A stretch of DNA of 64,000 nucleotides from NCBI RefSeq assembly GCF_019669985.1, contig NZ_AP019782.1, forward strand, positions 550,501 to 614,500, given 5' to 3'. A program made the position numbers and the translations under genes. Within the stretch, counting starts at the first letter, position 1. Each line of letters opens with the position of its first letter. This document shows, piece after piece, positions 25,820-35,623 of the stretch. The notes under the pieces were generated by a model. It was not told where the DNA came from and did not search any database. It saw only the letters and a program-made list of their open reading frames with translations. The DNA is from Methylogaea oryzae. GTDB lineage: Bacteria > Pseudomonadota > Gammaproteobacteria > Methylococcales > Methylococcaceae.

Positions 25820-28642
25820 ATGAGCCATCCCACCGATCTACTCGAGCAGGACTCCGCCCTTTCCGGCGCCAATGCCGCTTTCCTGGAGCAGATGTACGAG
25901 CAGTACCTGAGGGATCCGGACTCGGTGGAGGAAAGCTGGCGCGTCCACTTCGCCGTGCTGCACGAAAGCGCCCACGGCCAGCCGGAGGTGGCCCACAGCA
26001 AGATCCGCAAGCGGCTGGTGCAGGAGGCCAAGGAGGCCAACGCCGTCCGCTACCGGGGCGACCTGAAATTCACCCTGTCGGAAGAAAACATCCGCAAGCA
26101 GTCCGGCGTGGCGCGGCTGATCTACCACTACCGCCTGCGCGGCCATCAGGCGGCGGACAATAATCCCCTTAAATACTTGCCCAAGCCGGCCGTGCCCGAC
26201 TTGGAACTGGCCTATTTCGGCCTGAGCGAGGCCGATTTGGACACGGTGTTCGACACCGGCACGCTCTACGGCCCGGACCGCCTGCCGCTGCGGGAAATCC
26301 TGGCGCTGCTCAAGGAAACCTACTGCGGCAGCATCGGCAGCGAGTACCTGCACATCGCCGACACCGGCATCAAGTTTTGGATCAAGGACCGCTTGGAAAT
26401 GGCCCGCGGCCGTGTGGTGCTGGACCTGACCAAGAAGCGCTGGCTGCTGCGCATGCTGACCGCCGCCGAGGGCATCGAGCAGTATTTGCACCAGAAATAC
26501 GTCGGCCAGAAGCGCTTTTCCCTGGAAGGCTGCGAAAGCCTGATCCCGCTCATGGACGAGCTGATCCAGCGGGCCGGCGAGCAGGGCACGCGCGAAATGG
26601 TCATCGGCATGGCCCATCGCGGCCGGCTCAACATGCTGGTGAACATCCTCGGCAAGCAACCGGCGCAGTTGTTCCGCGAGTTCGAGGGCACGGCGGAGAA
26701 AGCGTCCCAGGCCACGTCCGGCGACGTGAAATACCACATGGGTTTTTCTTCCGACGTGGCCAGCCGCGGCGGCATCGTCCACCTGGCCCTGGCGTTCAAC
26801 CCCTCCCATTTGGAATTCATCAATCCCGTGGTGCAGGGTTCGGTGCGGGCCCGGCAGGACCGGCTGGGTGAAAACCGCCTCAAGGAGGTGCTCCCGGTGC
26901 TGATCCACGGCGACGCCGCCATGGCCGGCCAGGGCATCGTCATGGAAACCCTCAACATGGCGGAAACCAGCGGCTACCACACCGGCGGCACGCTGCACAT
27001 CGTCATCAACAACCAGATCGGTTTTACCACCAGCCGCGTCAACGACGCCCGCTCCACGCCTTATTGCACCGACGTGGCGCAGATGGTGCAGGCGCCGGTA
27101 TTCCACGTGAACGCCGACGACCCGGAAGCGGTGCTGTTCGTGACCCAGCTGGCGCTGGATTACCGCATGACCTTCCACAAGGACGTGGTGATCGACTTGA
27201 TCGGGTACCGCCGCCAGGGGCACAGCGAGGCGGACGAGCCCGCCGCCACCCAGCCGCTCATGTACCGCTTCATCCGCAACCATCCCTCGGTGCGGCGCTT
27301 GTACGCCGAACGCCTGGAGCGGGAGGAGGTGATCGTGCCGGGCGAGGCGGCGGAGATGGAGCAGGCCTATCGGCAAGCGCTGGAAACGGCGGACGTGGTG
27401 TCGCGCCCAATCGTCCCCAACCCCGAGCACTACAAGCGCAGTTGGCGGCCCTATTTCGGCTATGGCTGGGACGCCCCGGCCGATACCACCGTCGCGCCGG
27501 AGACGCTGCGCGCGTTGGGCGAGCGGTTGCTGGACTTGCCCGAGGGCTTTGTCGCCCATCCCCGCGTGGTCGCCATCCGCGATGCGCGCCGGCGCATGAT
27601 GCTGGGCGAGGAGCCGCTGGACTGGGGATACGCGGAAACCCTCGCTTACGCCAGCTTGCTGGCGCAAGGACTCAGCGTGCGCTTGTCGGGGGAGGATTCG
27701 GAGCGCGGCACGTTTTTCCACCGCCACGCGGTGGTGTACGACAATGAAACGGGCCAGTCCTACACGCCGCTACGCACGGTGACGCAAGGGGAGGCGCGTT
27801 TCGAGGTGTTCAACTCCCTGCTGTCGGAAGCGGGCGTGTTGGGTTTCGAGTACGGTTATTCCACCGCGGAGCCGGAATCCTTGGTGATTTGGGAGGCCCA
27901 GTTCGGCGATTTCGCCAACGGCGCCCAGGTGTACATCGACCAGTTCATCAGCTCCGGCCAAGCCAAGTGGGGATTGCTGTGCCATCTCACCGTGCTGCTG
28001 CCCCACGGTTACGAGGGGCAAGGGCCGGAGCATTCCTCGGCGCGCTTGGAGCGCTACCTGCAACTGTGCGCCGAGCACAATATCCAGGTGTGCGTGCCCA
28101 CCACGCCGGCGCAAATTTTCCATTTGCTGCGCCGCCAAGTGCTGCGGCCTTGCCGTTTGCCGCTGGTGGTGATGAGCCCCAAGAGCCTGTTGCGTCACAA
28201 GCAGGCCGTTTCCAGCCTGGCCGAGCTGGCGGAAGGCGCGTTCCAGCCGGTGTTGGACGAAATCGACCCCTTGGATCCGCAGGCCGTGACCCGGGTGGTG
28301 CTGTGCGCCGGCAAGGTCTATTACGACGTGCTGGACGCGCGCCGGGCGCTGAAATCCAATCACATCGCCATCGTGCGGGTGGAACAGCTCTATCCTTTCC
28401 CGCAAACCCAGTTCAAGGACATCCTGGCCCGTTACCCCAATATGAAACAGCTGGTGTGGTGCCAGGAAGAGCCGGAAAACCAAGGCGCTTGGCACCAAAT
28501 CAAGCACCGCTTCCTGGATTCCGTCGGCGGCGGCGTGGAACTGCGCTACGCCGGCAGGCCCATGTCCGCCGCCCCGGCGGTGGGCAGCCATCGCTTGCAC
28601 ATGGAGCAGCAGCGGCAGCTGGTGGCGGATGCCCTCGATTAG
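25820..28642 (+). CDS. sucA: 2-oxoglutarate dehydrogenase E1 component
   Basis: The 940-residue protein has the SucA layout: an N-terminal E2-binding arm (FLEQMYEQYLRDPDSVEESW), the thiamine diphosphate domain with GMAHRGRLNMLVNILGK, the metal-binding ENP-type region around VNADDPEAVLF and VVIDLIGYRRQGHSEADEP, and the C-terminal transketolase-like domains with QEEPENQGAW. It decarboxylates 2-oxoglutarate in the TCA cycle. The expected partner sucB does not follow; a cupin gene overlaps the 3' end instead. No good Shine-Dalgarno precedes the ATG. Confidence 0.96.
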   Translation: MSHPTDLLEQDSALSGANAAFLEQMYEQYLRDPDSVEESWRVHFAVLHESAHGQPEVAHSKIRKRLVQEAKEANAVRYRGDLKFTLSEENIRKQSGVARLIYHYRLRGHQAADNNPLKYLPKPAVPDLELAYFGLSEADLDTVFDTGTLYGPDRLPLREILALLKETYCGSIGSEYLHIADTGIKFWIKDRLEMARGRVVLDLTKKRWLLRMLTAAEGIEQYLHQKYVGQKRFSLEGCESLIPLMDELIQRAGEQGTREMVIGMAHRGRLNMLVNILGKQPAQLFREFEGTAEKASQATSGDVKYHMGFSSDVASRGGIVHLALAFNPSHLEFINPVVQGSVRARQDRLGENRLKEVLPVLIHGDAAMAGQGIVMETLNMAETSGYHTGGTLHIVINNQIGFTTSRVNDARSTPYCTDVAQMVQAPVFHVNADDPEAVLFVTQLALDYRMTFHKDVVIDLIGYRRQGHSEADEPAATQPLMYRFIRNHPSVRRLYAERLEREEVIVPGEAAEMEQAYRQALETADVVSRPIVPNPEHYKRSWRPYFGYGWDAPADTTVAPETLRALGERLLDLPEGFVAHPRVVAIRDARRRMMLGEEPLDWGYAETLAYASLLAQGLSVRLSGEDSERGTFFHRHAVVYDNETGQSYTPLRTVTQGEARFEVFNSLLSEAGVLGFEYGYSTAEPESLVIWEAQFGDFANGAQVYIDQFISSGQAKWGLLCHLTVLLPHGYEGQGPEHSSARLERYLQLCAEHNIQVCVPTTPAQIFHLLRRQVLRPCRLPLVVMSPKSLLRHKQAVSSLAELAEGAFQPVLDEIDPLDPQAVTRVVLCAGKVYYDVLDARRALKSNHIAIVRVEQLYPFPQTQFKDILARYPNMKQLVWCQEEPENQGAWHQIKHRFLDSVGGGVELRYAGRPMSAAPAVGSHRLHMEQQRQLVADALD

Positions 28643-28979
28643 GCGCGGCAACCTGTACGACTTGGCGGGCGTCGAGCACGACCCGCAGCAGGAATGTTTC
28701 CAAACCCTCATGCGGGCGCCCGGCGTGCGCGTCGAACGCATCGTTTCCCAGGGGCATGTCACTCCGCCCGGCCAGTGGTACGACCAGGATTGGGACGAGT
28801 GGGTGTCGTTGCTGTCCGGCGCGGCGCGCCTGCGTGTGGAAGGCGAGGCGGACTGCCTGGAATTGACGGCGGGCGATTACGTTTGGCTGCCCGCCCACTG
28901 CCGTCACCGGGTGGAGTGGACCGACCCGGCGCGGGAAACGGTGTGGCTGGCGCTGCATTGCGGCCAGCACCCGGATTAG
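28629..28979 (+). CDS. Cupin domain protein
   Basis: The 116-residue single-domain cupin overlaps the end of sucA by 14 nt. Motif 1 is degenerate (QWYDQDWDEWVSLLSGAARL, lacking the usual His pair but with Asp/Glu), and motif 2 reads GDYVWLPAHCRHRVEW, with histidines that could bind a metal. The small cupin family is too broad to assign a function. The overlap implies co-translation with sucA, although no metabolic link is obvious. Confidence 0.8.
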   Translation: MPSIRRGNLYDLAGVEHDPQQECFQTLMRAPGVRVERIVSQGHVTPPGQWYDQDWDEWVSLLSGAARLRVEGEADCLELTAGDYVWLPAHCRHRVEWTDPARETVWLALHCGQHPD

Positions 28980-29000
28980 CGCCTAAACCCTCGCTGCGCT

Positions 29001-29013
29001 CTCCCTTAGGGAG
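29001..29013. repeat. Short palindrome in the convergent sucA-cupin/ettA gap
   Basis: CTCCCTTAGGGAG is a perfect 5-bp inverted repeat with a TTA loop. It lies in the 155-bp convergent gap 28980-29134, which is otherwise rich in G and C runs of the kind seen in dispersed intergenic repeats. No clear T-tract follows on either strand, so a terminator role is uncertain. I see nothing else in the gap. Confidence 0.35.
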
Positions 29014-29134
29014 CAGGCAGGGAGGAGGGGATCGAAAAGCTGCGGCCTTTTAATCCCCCTTCGCCCTACCCCCGCAAGCAGCCTTAATTATTCCGCTTCG
29101 CGGCGGCTTTCCCGGCGGGAGGGAGGCTTGGCTG

Positions 29135-30802
<1,668 letters not shown>

Positions 30803-30987
30803 GGGCGTGTCTGTGGAATTGAAGAAGGATGGAACTATTATTCCATGATCCGGAGGCCGGCGCATGAGGGTGGGGCGGGGCTTCTCGAGGTTATCCCGTT
30901 CGGCGGAAGTCGCCGCCGCGACTGTGCCGGACACGCCGATAGCCATGTGACTAACGTTGCGGTTTAAGCCGCGAGGAGCGACCAGAG

Positions 30988-31320
30988 ATGCGGATGGGCA
31001 GGCGGTTTTTATTGTTGGCGGCGCTGGCTTTGGCCGTGTCGAATTACGCGTGGGCGGACGACAACGAGGGCGACGAGGGGGGCGGCAGCATCGTCATTGA
31101 AGAAGACGAGAACGGCAACATCAAGGTAAGGGTGCCGAAGTCCGCCGCTGCTGCGAACAAGGGCAAAAGCGCGGAGGACACGAGCAAGCTGGTGCCCTCC
31201 GGGGGCGGCCTGCTGGACAAGTCCACCGGCACATACTACGAACCGGCCGGCGCCAAGGGGTATCGCAATCGGCGCACCGGCGAATACGAAAAAGCCTGGG
31301 ACTGTTATCCGCGGCGCTGA
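30988..31320 (+). CDS. Small secreted protein of unknown function
   Basis: The 110-residue protein has a clear signal peptide ([16 protein letters not shown], probable cleavage after YAWA near residue 23). The mature part is hydrophilic: a highly acidic stretch ([20 protein letters not shown]), an Ala/Lys/Ser linker, and a C-terminal [20 protein letters not shown] with one Cys near the end. A purine-rich GCGAGGAGCGACC precedes the ATG. I do not recognise a family. It is convergent with the SMR-like gene at 31330, with only a 9-bp gap. Confidence 0.7.
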   Translation: MRMGRRFLLLAALALAVSNYAWADDNEGDEGGGSIVIEEDENGNIKVRVPKSAAAANKGKSAEDTSKLVPSGGGLLDKSTGTYYEPAGAKGYRNRRTGEYEKAWDCYPRR

Positions 31321-31329
31321 CCGTTGCGG

Positions 31330-31683
31330 CTAAACGGTCGGGCTCGTCAGCCCCACCACTATGATGCCCAGGGCGATCAGCGCGATGCCGATCCACTGCC
31401 CCGTGGCGATGGGCTCGGACAAAATCAGCATGGACGCCAAGATCACGCCGACGAACTGCGCGGCGGCGAAGCATTGGGCGACGCTCAGCGGCAGCCATCG
31501 GAGCAATACCGCGTAGAGCAGCACGCCCGCGGCGAAGCAGCTCAGCGCCGCGGCGAGTTTCCAGCTGACCATGGCCGCGAGCCAGGAGTCGGCGCCGCCG
31601 CTTTCCATGGCGCTTTTTTTCATGAGGATATTGGCGGCCACGGTGAATCCCACCATGCCGCAGAGAGTGAAAAAGATTTTCAC
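31330..31683 (-). CDS. Four-helix SMR/ArnE-ArnF-like membrane protein, probable lipid-linked sugar flippase
   Basis: The 117-residue protein has four hydrophobic helices and fits the small multidrug resistance/DMT fold. It aligns without gaps with the first 22 residues of EmrE (LMK at 20-22 in both), but residue 14 is Thr instead of the Glu that couples protons and drugs. This argues against drug efflux and for an ArnE/ArnF-like role in moving undecaprenyl-phosphate-linked sugars across the membrane. Its ATG overlaps the stop of the methyltransferase gene (ATGA), and it ends a minus-strand operon with glycosyltransferases and AsnB. The flippase role is inference. Confidence 0.75.
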   Translation of the reverse strand: MKIFFTLCGMVGFTVAANILMKKSAMESGGADSWLAAMVSWKLAAALSCFAAGVLLYAVLLRWLPLSVAQCFAAAQFVGVILASMLILSEPIATGQWIGIALIALGIIVVGLTSPTV

Positions 31684-32609
31684 GCGGGTTCGCCCCGGGG
31701 TTTTTCGGCGCAGCCGATCACTTGAAGCCCGGCGTTGCCCATGGTCGGCGTGCGGGTGATCCGGTCATCCAGCGCCGCCGCCCAGCGGGTGAGCCGGCGG
31801 ATTCCGGGGATAAAGCGGAAGGCGCGGTTGAATATCAGGACGTCGCTATTCATGAACAGGCAAAAACCGAAAAATCCGTAAGTGCGCCACTGGAGCGGGC
31901 GCAAGCCGGCCGCTTGCAGCACCGGCACCGTTTCCTCGTAGAGGAGCGGACGCTCCGTCGCATGGTCCAAGGCCGGCGAAAGGCGGTAAATGACGGCCCG
32001 CAAGGCGCGCCACAGCCAGAAGTCGCTGACCGGCTCACGCCAATAGAAGCGGCCTCCCGGCTTGAGTATCCTGGCGATTTCGCCGAAAAGCTTTTGCCGG
32101 TCGTTGACGTGGTGGATGCCGCCGAACATGAACACCGCGTCGAAAGCCCCGGACCTGAGGGGCAAACGGGTGGCGTCCCCTTGGGTGAACTCCAGTCGCG
32201 GATTTTCCCGCGCGCTTACCGCCGCTTCCAGCATGGCCACGGAAATATCGACGCCGACGCCCCTGCCGACGCGGCTTCCCAGCAGGCGAAAGGCTTCGCC
32301 GGTGCCGCAGCAGATTTCGGCCACGGTATCCAGCGGCGCGTCGCCCACCGCGTCGAGGAACGCGGTGTCGAGATAATCCATGTATTCCAAGGTGTGGGGA
32401 TAGGCCAGACTGGCGATGTACGCCGCCGCGACGCGGTCGTAGTGGGCTTGCTGGCGTTTGGCGTCTTCCGAGCAGTGCTGCTCGGCGAACAAGGGGATGC
32501 CGCTGGGCGTGACGCTGTAGCGGTGGCCGGTGGCGCCGACGAGGGCGTCCCCGGTTCGCCGCAGGGCGGAGCCGGTGAGGGGGCAGGCGAGCAAGTCGAG
32601 GTGATGCAT
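31680..32609 (-). CDS. SAM-dependent class I methyltransferase with Trm112-like N-terminus
   Basis: The 309-residue protein begins with a Trm112-like strand (LDLLACPLTGSALRRTG) in which only the first Cys remains, so zinc binding is unlikely. The methyltransferase domain starts near residue 80, with motif I VAEICCGTGEAF, GVGVDISVAMLEAA, and LKPGGRFYWREP further on. The C-terminal 90 residues contain aromatic and hydrophobic stretches that may contact the membrane. It sits between asnB and the flippase-like gene, so a role in methylating a sugar or lipid-linked sugar is plausible but unproved. Confidence 0.82.
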   Translation of the reverse strand: MHHLDLLACPLTGSALRRTGDALVGATGHRYSVTPSGIPLFAEQHCSEDAKRQQAHYDRVAAAYIASLAYPHTLEYMDYLDTAFLDAVGDAPLDTVAEICCGTGEAFRLLGSRVGRGVGVDISVAMLEAAVSARENPRLEFTQGDATRLPLRSGAFDAVFMFGGIHHVNDRQKLFGEIARILKPGGRFYWREPVSDFWLWRALRAVIYRLSPALDHATERPLLYEETVPVLQAAGLRPLQWRTYGFFGFCLFMNSDVLIFNRAFRFIPGIRRLTRWAAALDDRITRTPTMGNAGLQVIGCAEKPRGEPA

Positions 32610-32685
32610 GGCGGTTAGGGCGTCGCGGAGTCAGGGGGTACGGACGCGGCGCATGCGCCGCGAGGGAATATTAGCTTTCAAGCCG

Positions 32686-34551
32686 CTATTGCGCTTCCTC
32701 GGTTTGCAAATGCCGGCACAGCGCCAGCCATGCCCACAGCAGCTGGCGATGGTCGGCGCTGCCGGCCCGGTGGCTGTCCCAGCGGGCGCGCATCCAGTCG
32801 CTATTCAACCCCGCGGCCGCCGCGGGCGCGGCGGGCATCGGCCAGTCGCGCAGCCAGCGGGCGATGGGCATGCCGAAGCCTTTTTTGGGGCGCCGGATAA
32901 TGGCTTCGGGGATGACGCCGCGCAGCGCTTGCTTGAGCAGGTATTTGCCGCAACCGCCCCGCAATTTGAACGTGTGCGGCAGCCGGCGGGCGAAGTCCGC
33001 CAGGTCGTTGTCGAGAAAAGGCGTTCTCACTTCCAGCGACACCATCATGGACGCCCGGTCGACCTTGGTGAGGATGTCGTCGGGCAGGTAAAAGCGGGTG
33101 TAAAACTCCAGGCTGCGGTCGACGACGTTGTCGGCGGAGGAGCTTTCCCAGGCGGCGATGGCCTCTTGATACAGCGCTTCGGGGCTGATCGGCTCGTTGC
33201 ACAGCTGCTCCAGTTCGTCCGGGCCCACCGCGCCCAGCCATACCGGATTCCAAAATGCGGGGCCGTGGCCCGCGCCGCGCAGCGCTCGCTGCAATTTGAA
33301 GCTGAAATTCATGTTCGCGTCGGACACGGGCAGCCCGGCGGCGCAGGATTGGATCAGCTTATGTCCCCAGCCGGGCACGAGCCGGCGATACCAGCCGGCG
33401 AGCCTCAGCGCGCGGAACGGATCGTAGCCGGCGAACAGCTCGTCGCCGCCGTCGCCCCCCAAGGCCACGGTAACGTGTTGGCGAGCGAATTTGCATAGCA
33501 GGTAGGTGGGTACGATGGAGGCGTCGGCCATGGGTTCGTCGAGGCGCCGCAACACGTCGGGGATGAGTTCCCGCGCTTTGTCGATATCGAGGATTTCCTC
33601 GTGATGCGCGCTGCCGAAAGCATGGGCGATGCGCCGGGCGTGGGGCGATTCGTCGTAGCTGGCTTCCCGGAAACCGATGGCGAACGTCTCGATGGGCTGG
33701 GCGCCGCTTTCCGCGGCGGCGTAGGCCAGCATGGCGCTGGAATCGATGCCGCCGCTGGTGAACAAGCCCAGCGGCACGTCGCTCGCCAGCCTGCGCTTGA
33801 CCGCCTGCCGGAGCAAATGGCGCAGCTCCTCGCGCCAAGCGGATTCGGCGTCGGCGGGAACGGTTTCGAACGGTTCGATGCGAAAGCGCCAATATTCCCG
33901 CTCGCTGGTCCGCAAAGTGGCCAGGTCGCAGCTCAAGGCGTGGCCGGGCGGCAGTTTGCGGATGCCTTGATAAAGGCTGTGGGGCGCGGGAATGAACGAA
34001 TAGGCGAAAAATTTTTGCAACGCCAGCGTGTCGATCGCGGGGTTGATGCCGCTGTGACGCCGCAAGGCGGTGACTTCGGAGCCGAACGCGAAGAGTTTGG
34101 GGCTGCTGAAGTAATAAAGCGGTTTTTCGCCGAAGCGGTCCCGCGCCAGAAAAAGACGGCCGCGGCCGGCGTCATAGACGGCGAAGGCGAACATGCCGTT
34201 GAGCCGCAGCGGCAAGCCGTCGCCCCACTCTTCGTAGCCGTGCACCAGCACTTCCGTGTCGGAATGGTGGGAGCGGAAAACGTGCCCCTTGCCGAGCAGT
34301 TCCTGCCGCAGTTCGGCGTGGTTGTAGATCTCGCCGTTGAAGACCACGCAAACCCGGCCGTCTTCGTTCCACATGGGCTGCGTCCCGGCCTGAATGTCCA
34401 GCACGGCCAGGCGCCGATGGGCTAGGAACAGCCGCCGCGCCGCGTCTTCGTGGTAGCCCTCGCCATCGGGTCCCCGATGCGCGAGGGCGGTGTTCATGGC
34501 GACCACGTCTTCCCTGCTGCCTTCTCCCGCGAAACCGGCGATGCCGCACAT
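32686..34551 (-). CDS. asnB: Asparagine synthase (glutamine-hydrolysing) family amidotransferase
   Basis: The 621-residue protein has the N-terminal nucleophile Cys2 (MCGIAGFAG), the glutaminase residues HRGPDGEG, FNGEIYN and DTEVLVHGY, and a synthetase domain with the PP-loop TSGGIDSSAML near residue 262. The length fits the AsnB group found in glycan and exosortase loci, where it may amidate uronic acids instead of making asparagine. It begins 3 nt after the GtrB-like glycosyltransferase gene, so it is coupled to that gene. Which carboxylate it amidates is unknown; free asparagine synthesis remains the default alternative. Confidence 0.88.
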   Translation of the reverse strand: MCGIAGFAGEGSREDVVAMNTALAHRGPDGEGYHEDAARRLFLAHRRLAVLDIQAGTQPMWNEDGRVCVVFNGEIYNHAELRQELLGKGHVFRSHHSDTEVLVHGYEEWGDGLPLRLNGMFAFAVYDAGRGRLFLARDRFGEKPLYYFSSPKLFAFGSEVTALRRHSGINPAIDTLALQKFFAYSFIPAPHSLYQGIRKLPPGHALSCDLATLRTSEREYWRFRIEPFETVPADAESAWREELRHLLRQAVKRRLASDVPLGLFTSGGIDSSAMLAYAAAESGAQPIETFAIGFREASYDESPHARRIAHAFGSAHHEEILDIDKARELIPDVLRRLDEPMADASIVPTYLLCKFARQHVTVALGGDGGDELFAGYDPFRALRLAGWYRRLVPGWGHKLIQSCAAGLPVSDANMNFSFKLQRALRGAGHGPAFWNPVWLGAVGPDELEQLCNEPISPEALYQEAIAAWESSSADNVVDRSLEFYTRFYLPDDILTKVDRASMMVSLEVRTPFLDNDLADFARRLPHTFKLRGGCGKYLLKQALRGVIPEAIIRRPKKGFGMPIARWLRDWPMPAAPAAAAGLNSDWMRARWDSHRAGSADHRQLLWAWLALCRHLQTEEAQ

Positions 34552-34554
34552 GGG

Positions 34555-35508
34555 TCAACGCTTATCCAGGTTAATGGTGTTTTTGATCCGGTAAATGGGC
34601 TTGTTTTGCGATTCGTGGTACGTGCGGGCCAGCAACTCGCCCAATAAGCCCATCAAAATCGACATGATGCCGGTGGTAATGGCCATGGCCGTCAGCAGGG
34701 GCAGGGGGGTCAGGATGAGGGAGGTGTTTTCGAAAAATTTAAGGTACAGGGCGTAGGAGCCGGTTAACGAGGCGAAGGCCAAGGACAGGAAGCCGAAGCC
34801 GCCGAAGACGTACATGGGCTTGGTGGCGTAACGCGCCAAAAAGCGGATGACGATCAAATCGAGCAAAACCTTGATGACCCGCTCCAAACCGTAATGGGAC
34901 GCGCCGTGTATGCGCGGATGGTGGGAGACGGGGATTTCCGCGACCCTGGCTCCGTTCAGGCTGGCGTAGAGGGGAACGAAGCGATGCATTTCGCCGTAAA
35001 GTTTGACGTCGTCGAGAATTTCGCGCCGATAGGCTTTGAGGGAGCAGCCGTAATCGTGCAGCACCACGCCGGAAATCCACGAAATGATGCGGTTGGCGAT
35101 GCGGCTGGGGATATTGCGGCGGAACAGCGGGTCCCGACGATTTTTGCGCCAACCGGACACCACATCGTAGCCCTCGTCGAGCTTGTCGATCAGGCGCTTA
35201 ATGTCTTTCGGATCGTTTTGCAAATCGCCGTCCATGGGCACGATGATGGCGCCCTGCGCGTGGTCGATGCCGGCCATCATGGCGGCGGTTTGCCCGAAGT
35301 TGCGTTTCAAGTTGATCAGCCGAACGCGGGAATCCTTGGCGGCCATGGCGGCGACTTTTTGGTCGCTGTCGTCCGCGCTGCCGTCGTTGACGAAAATGAT
35401 TTCGAAAGGGCGCTGCAACCGGTCCAGCTCGGCGAGCAACGCTTCCGCCAGGGTCGTTACGTTTTCCGCTTCGTTGTATATCGGGACGATGATGGAAATC
35501 ATAGACAT
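34555..35508 (-). CDS. GtrB/ArnC/DPM1-like polyprenyl-phosphate glycosyltransferase
   Basis: ATG 35508 (MSMISIIVPIYNE) gives 317 residues; an in-frame ATG at 35520 is possible, and the longer extension is not credible. GT2 features are IIFVNDGSADDSD, RNFGQTAAMMAGID, the metal motif DGDLQNDP, and HHPRIHGASHYG. Two C-terminal membrane helices (about 225-255 and 265-290) and the ending NKPIYRI are typical of enzymes that load a sugar from a nucleotide donor onto undecaprenyl phosphate at the cytoplasmic face. It lies downstream of two polytopic membrane proteins that could use such a donor in the periplasm. Confidence 0.93.
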   Translation of the reverse strand: MSMISIIVPIYNEAENVTTLAEALLAELDRLQRPFEIIFVNDGSADDSDQKVAAMAAKDSRVRLINLKRNFGQTAAMMAGIDHAQGAIIVPMDGDLQNDPKDIKRLIDKLDEGYDVVSGWRKNRRDPLFRRNIPSRIANRIISWISGVVLHDYGCSLKAYRREILDDVKLYGEMHRFVPLYASLNGARVAEIPVSHHPRIHGASHYGLERVIKVLLDLIVIRFLARYATKPMYVFGGFGFLSLAFASLTGSYALYLKFFENTSLILTPLPLLTAMAITTGIMSILMGLLGELLARTYHESQNKPIYRIKNTINLDKR

Positions 35509-35623
35509 CGGGGGATCCATCGGTGGTGCGTCGGATGATGGGCACTTCCTCGTCCCATGGCGCCGCCGGACGCGAAATGAGGGAGGAAGCCTTTGGACAT
35601 GCGCTGTTGTCGGTTGAGCGTGG

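Noticed and set aside
28980-29134. Possible tRNA or small RNA in the convergent gap
   Set aside because: No cloverleaf or T-arm sequence can be drawn; only a short palindrome and G/C runs are present.
31330-31683. Multidrug efflux pump of the SMR family
   Set aside because: The essential Glu14 of EmrE is Thr, and the neighbours are glycan genes.
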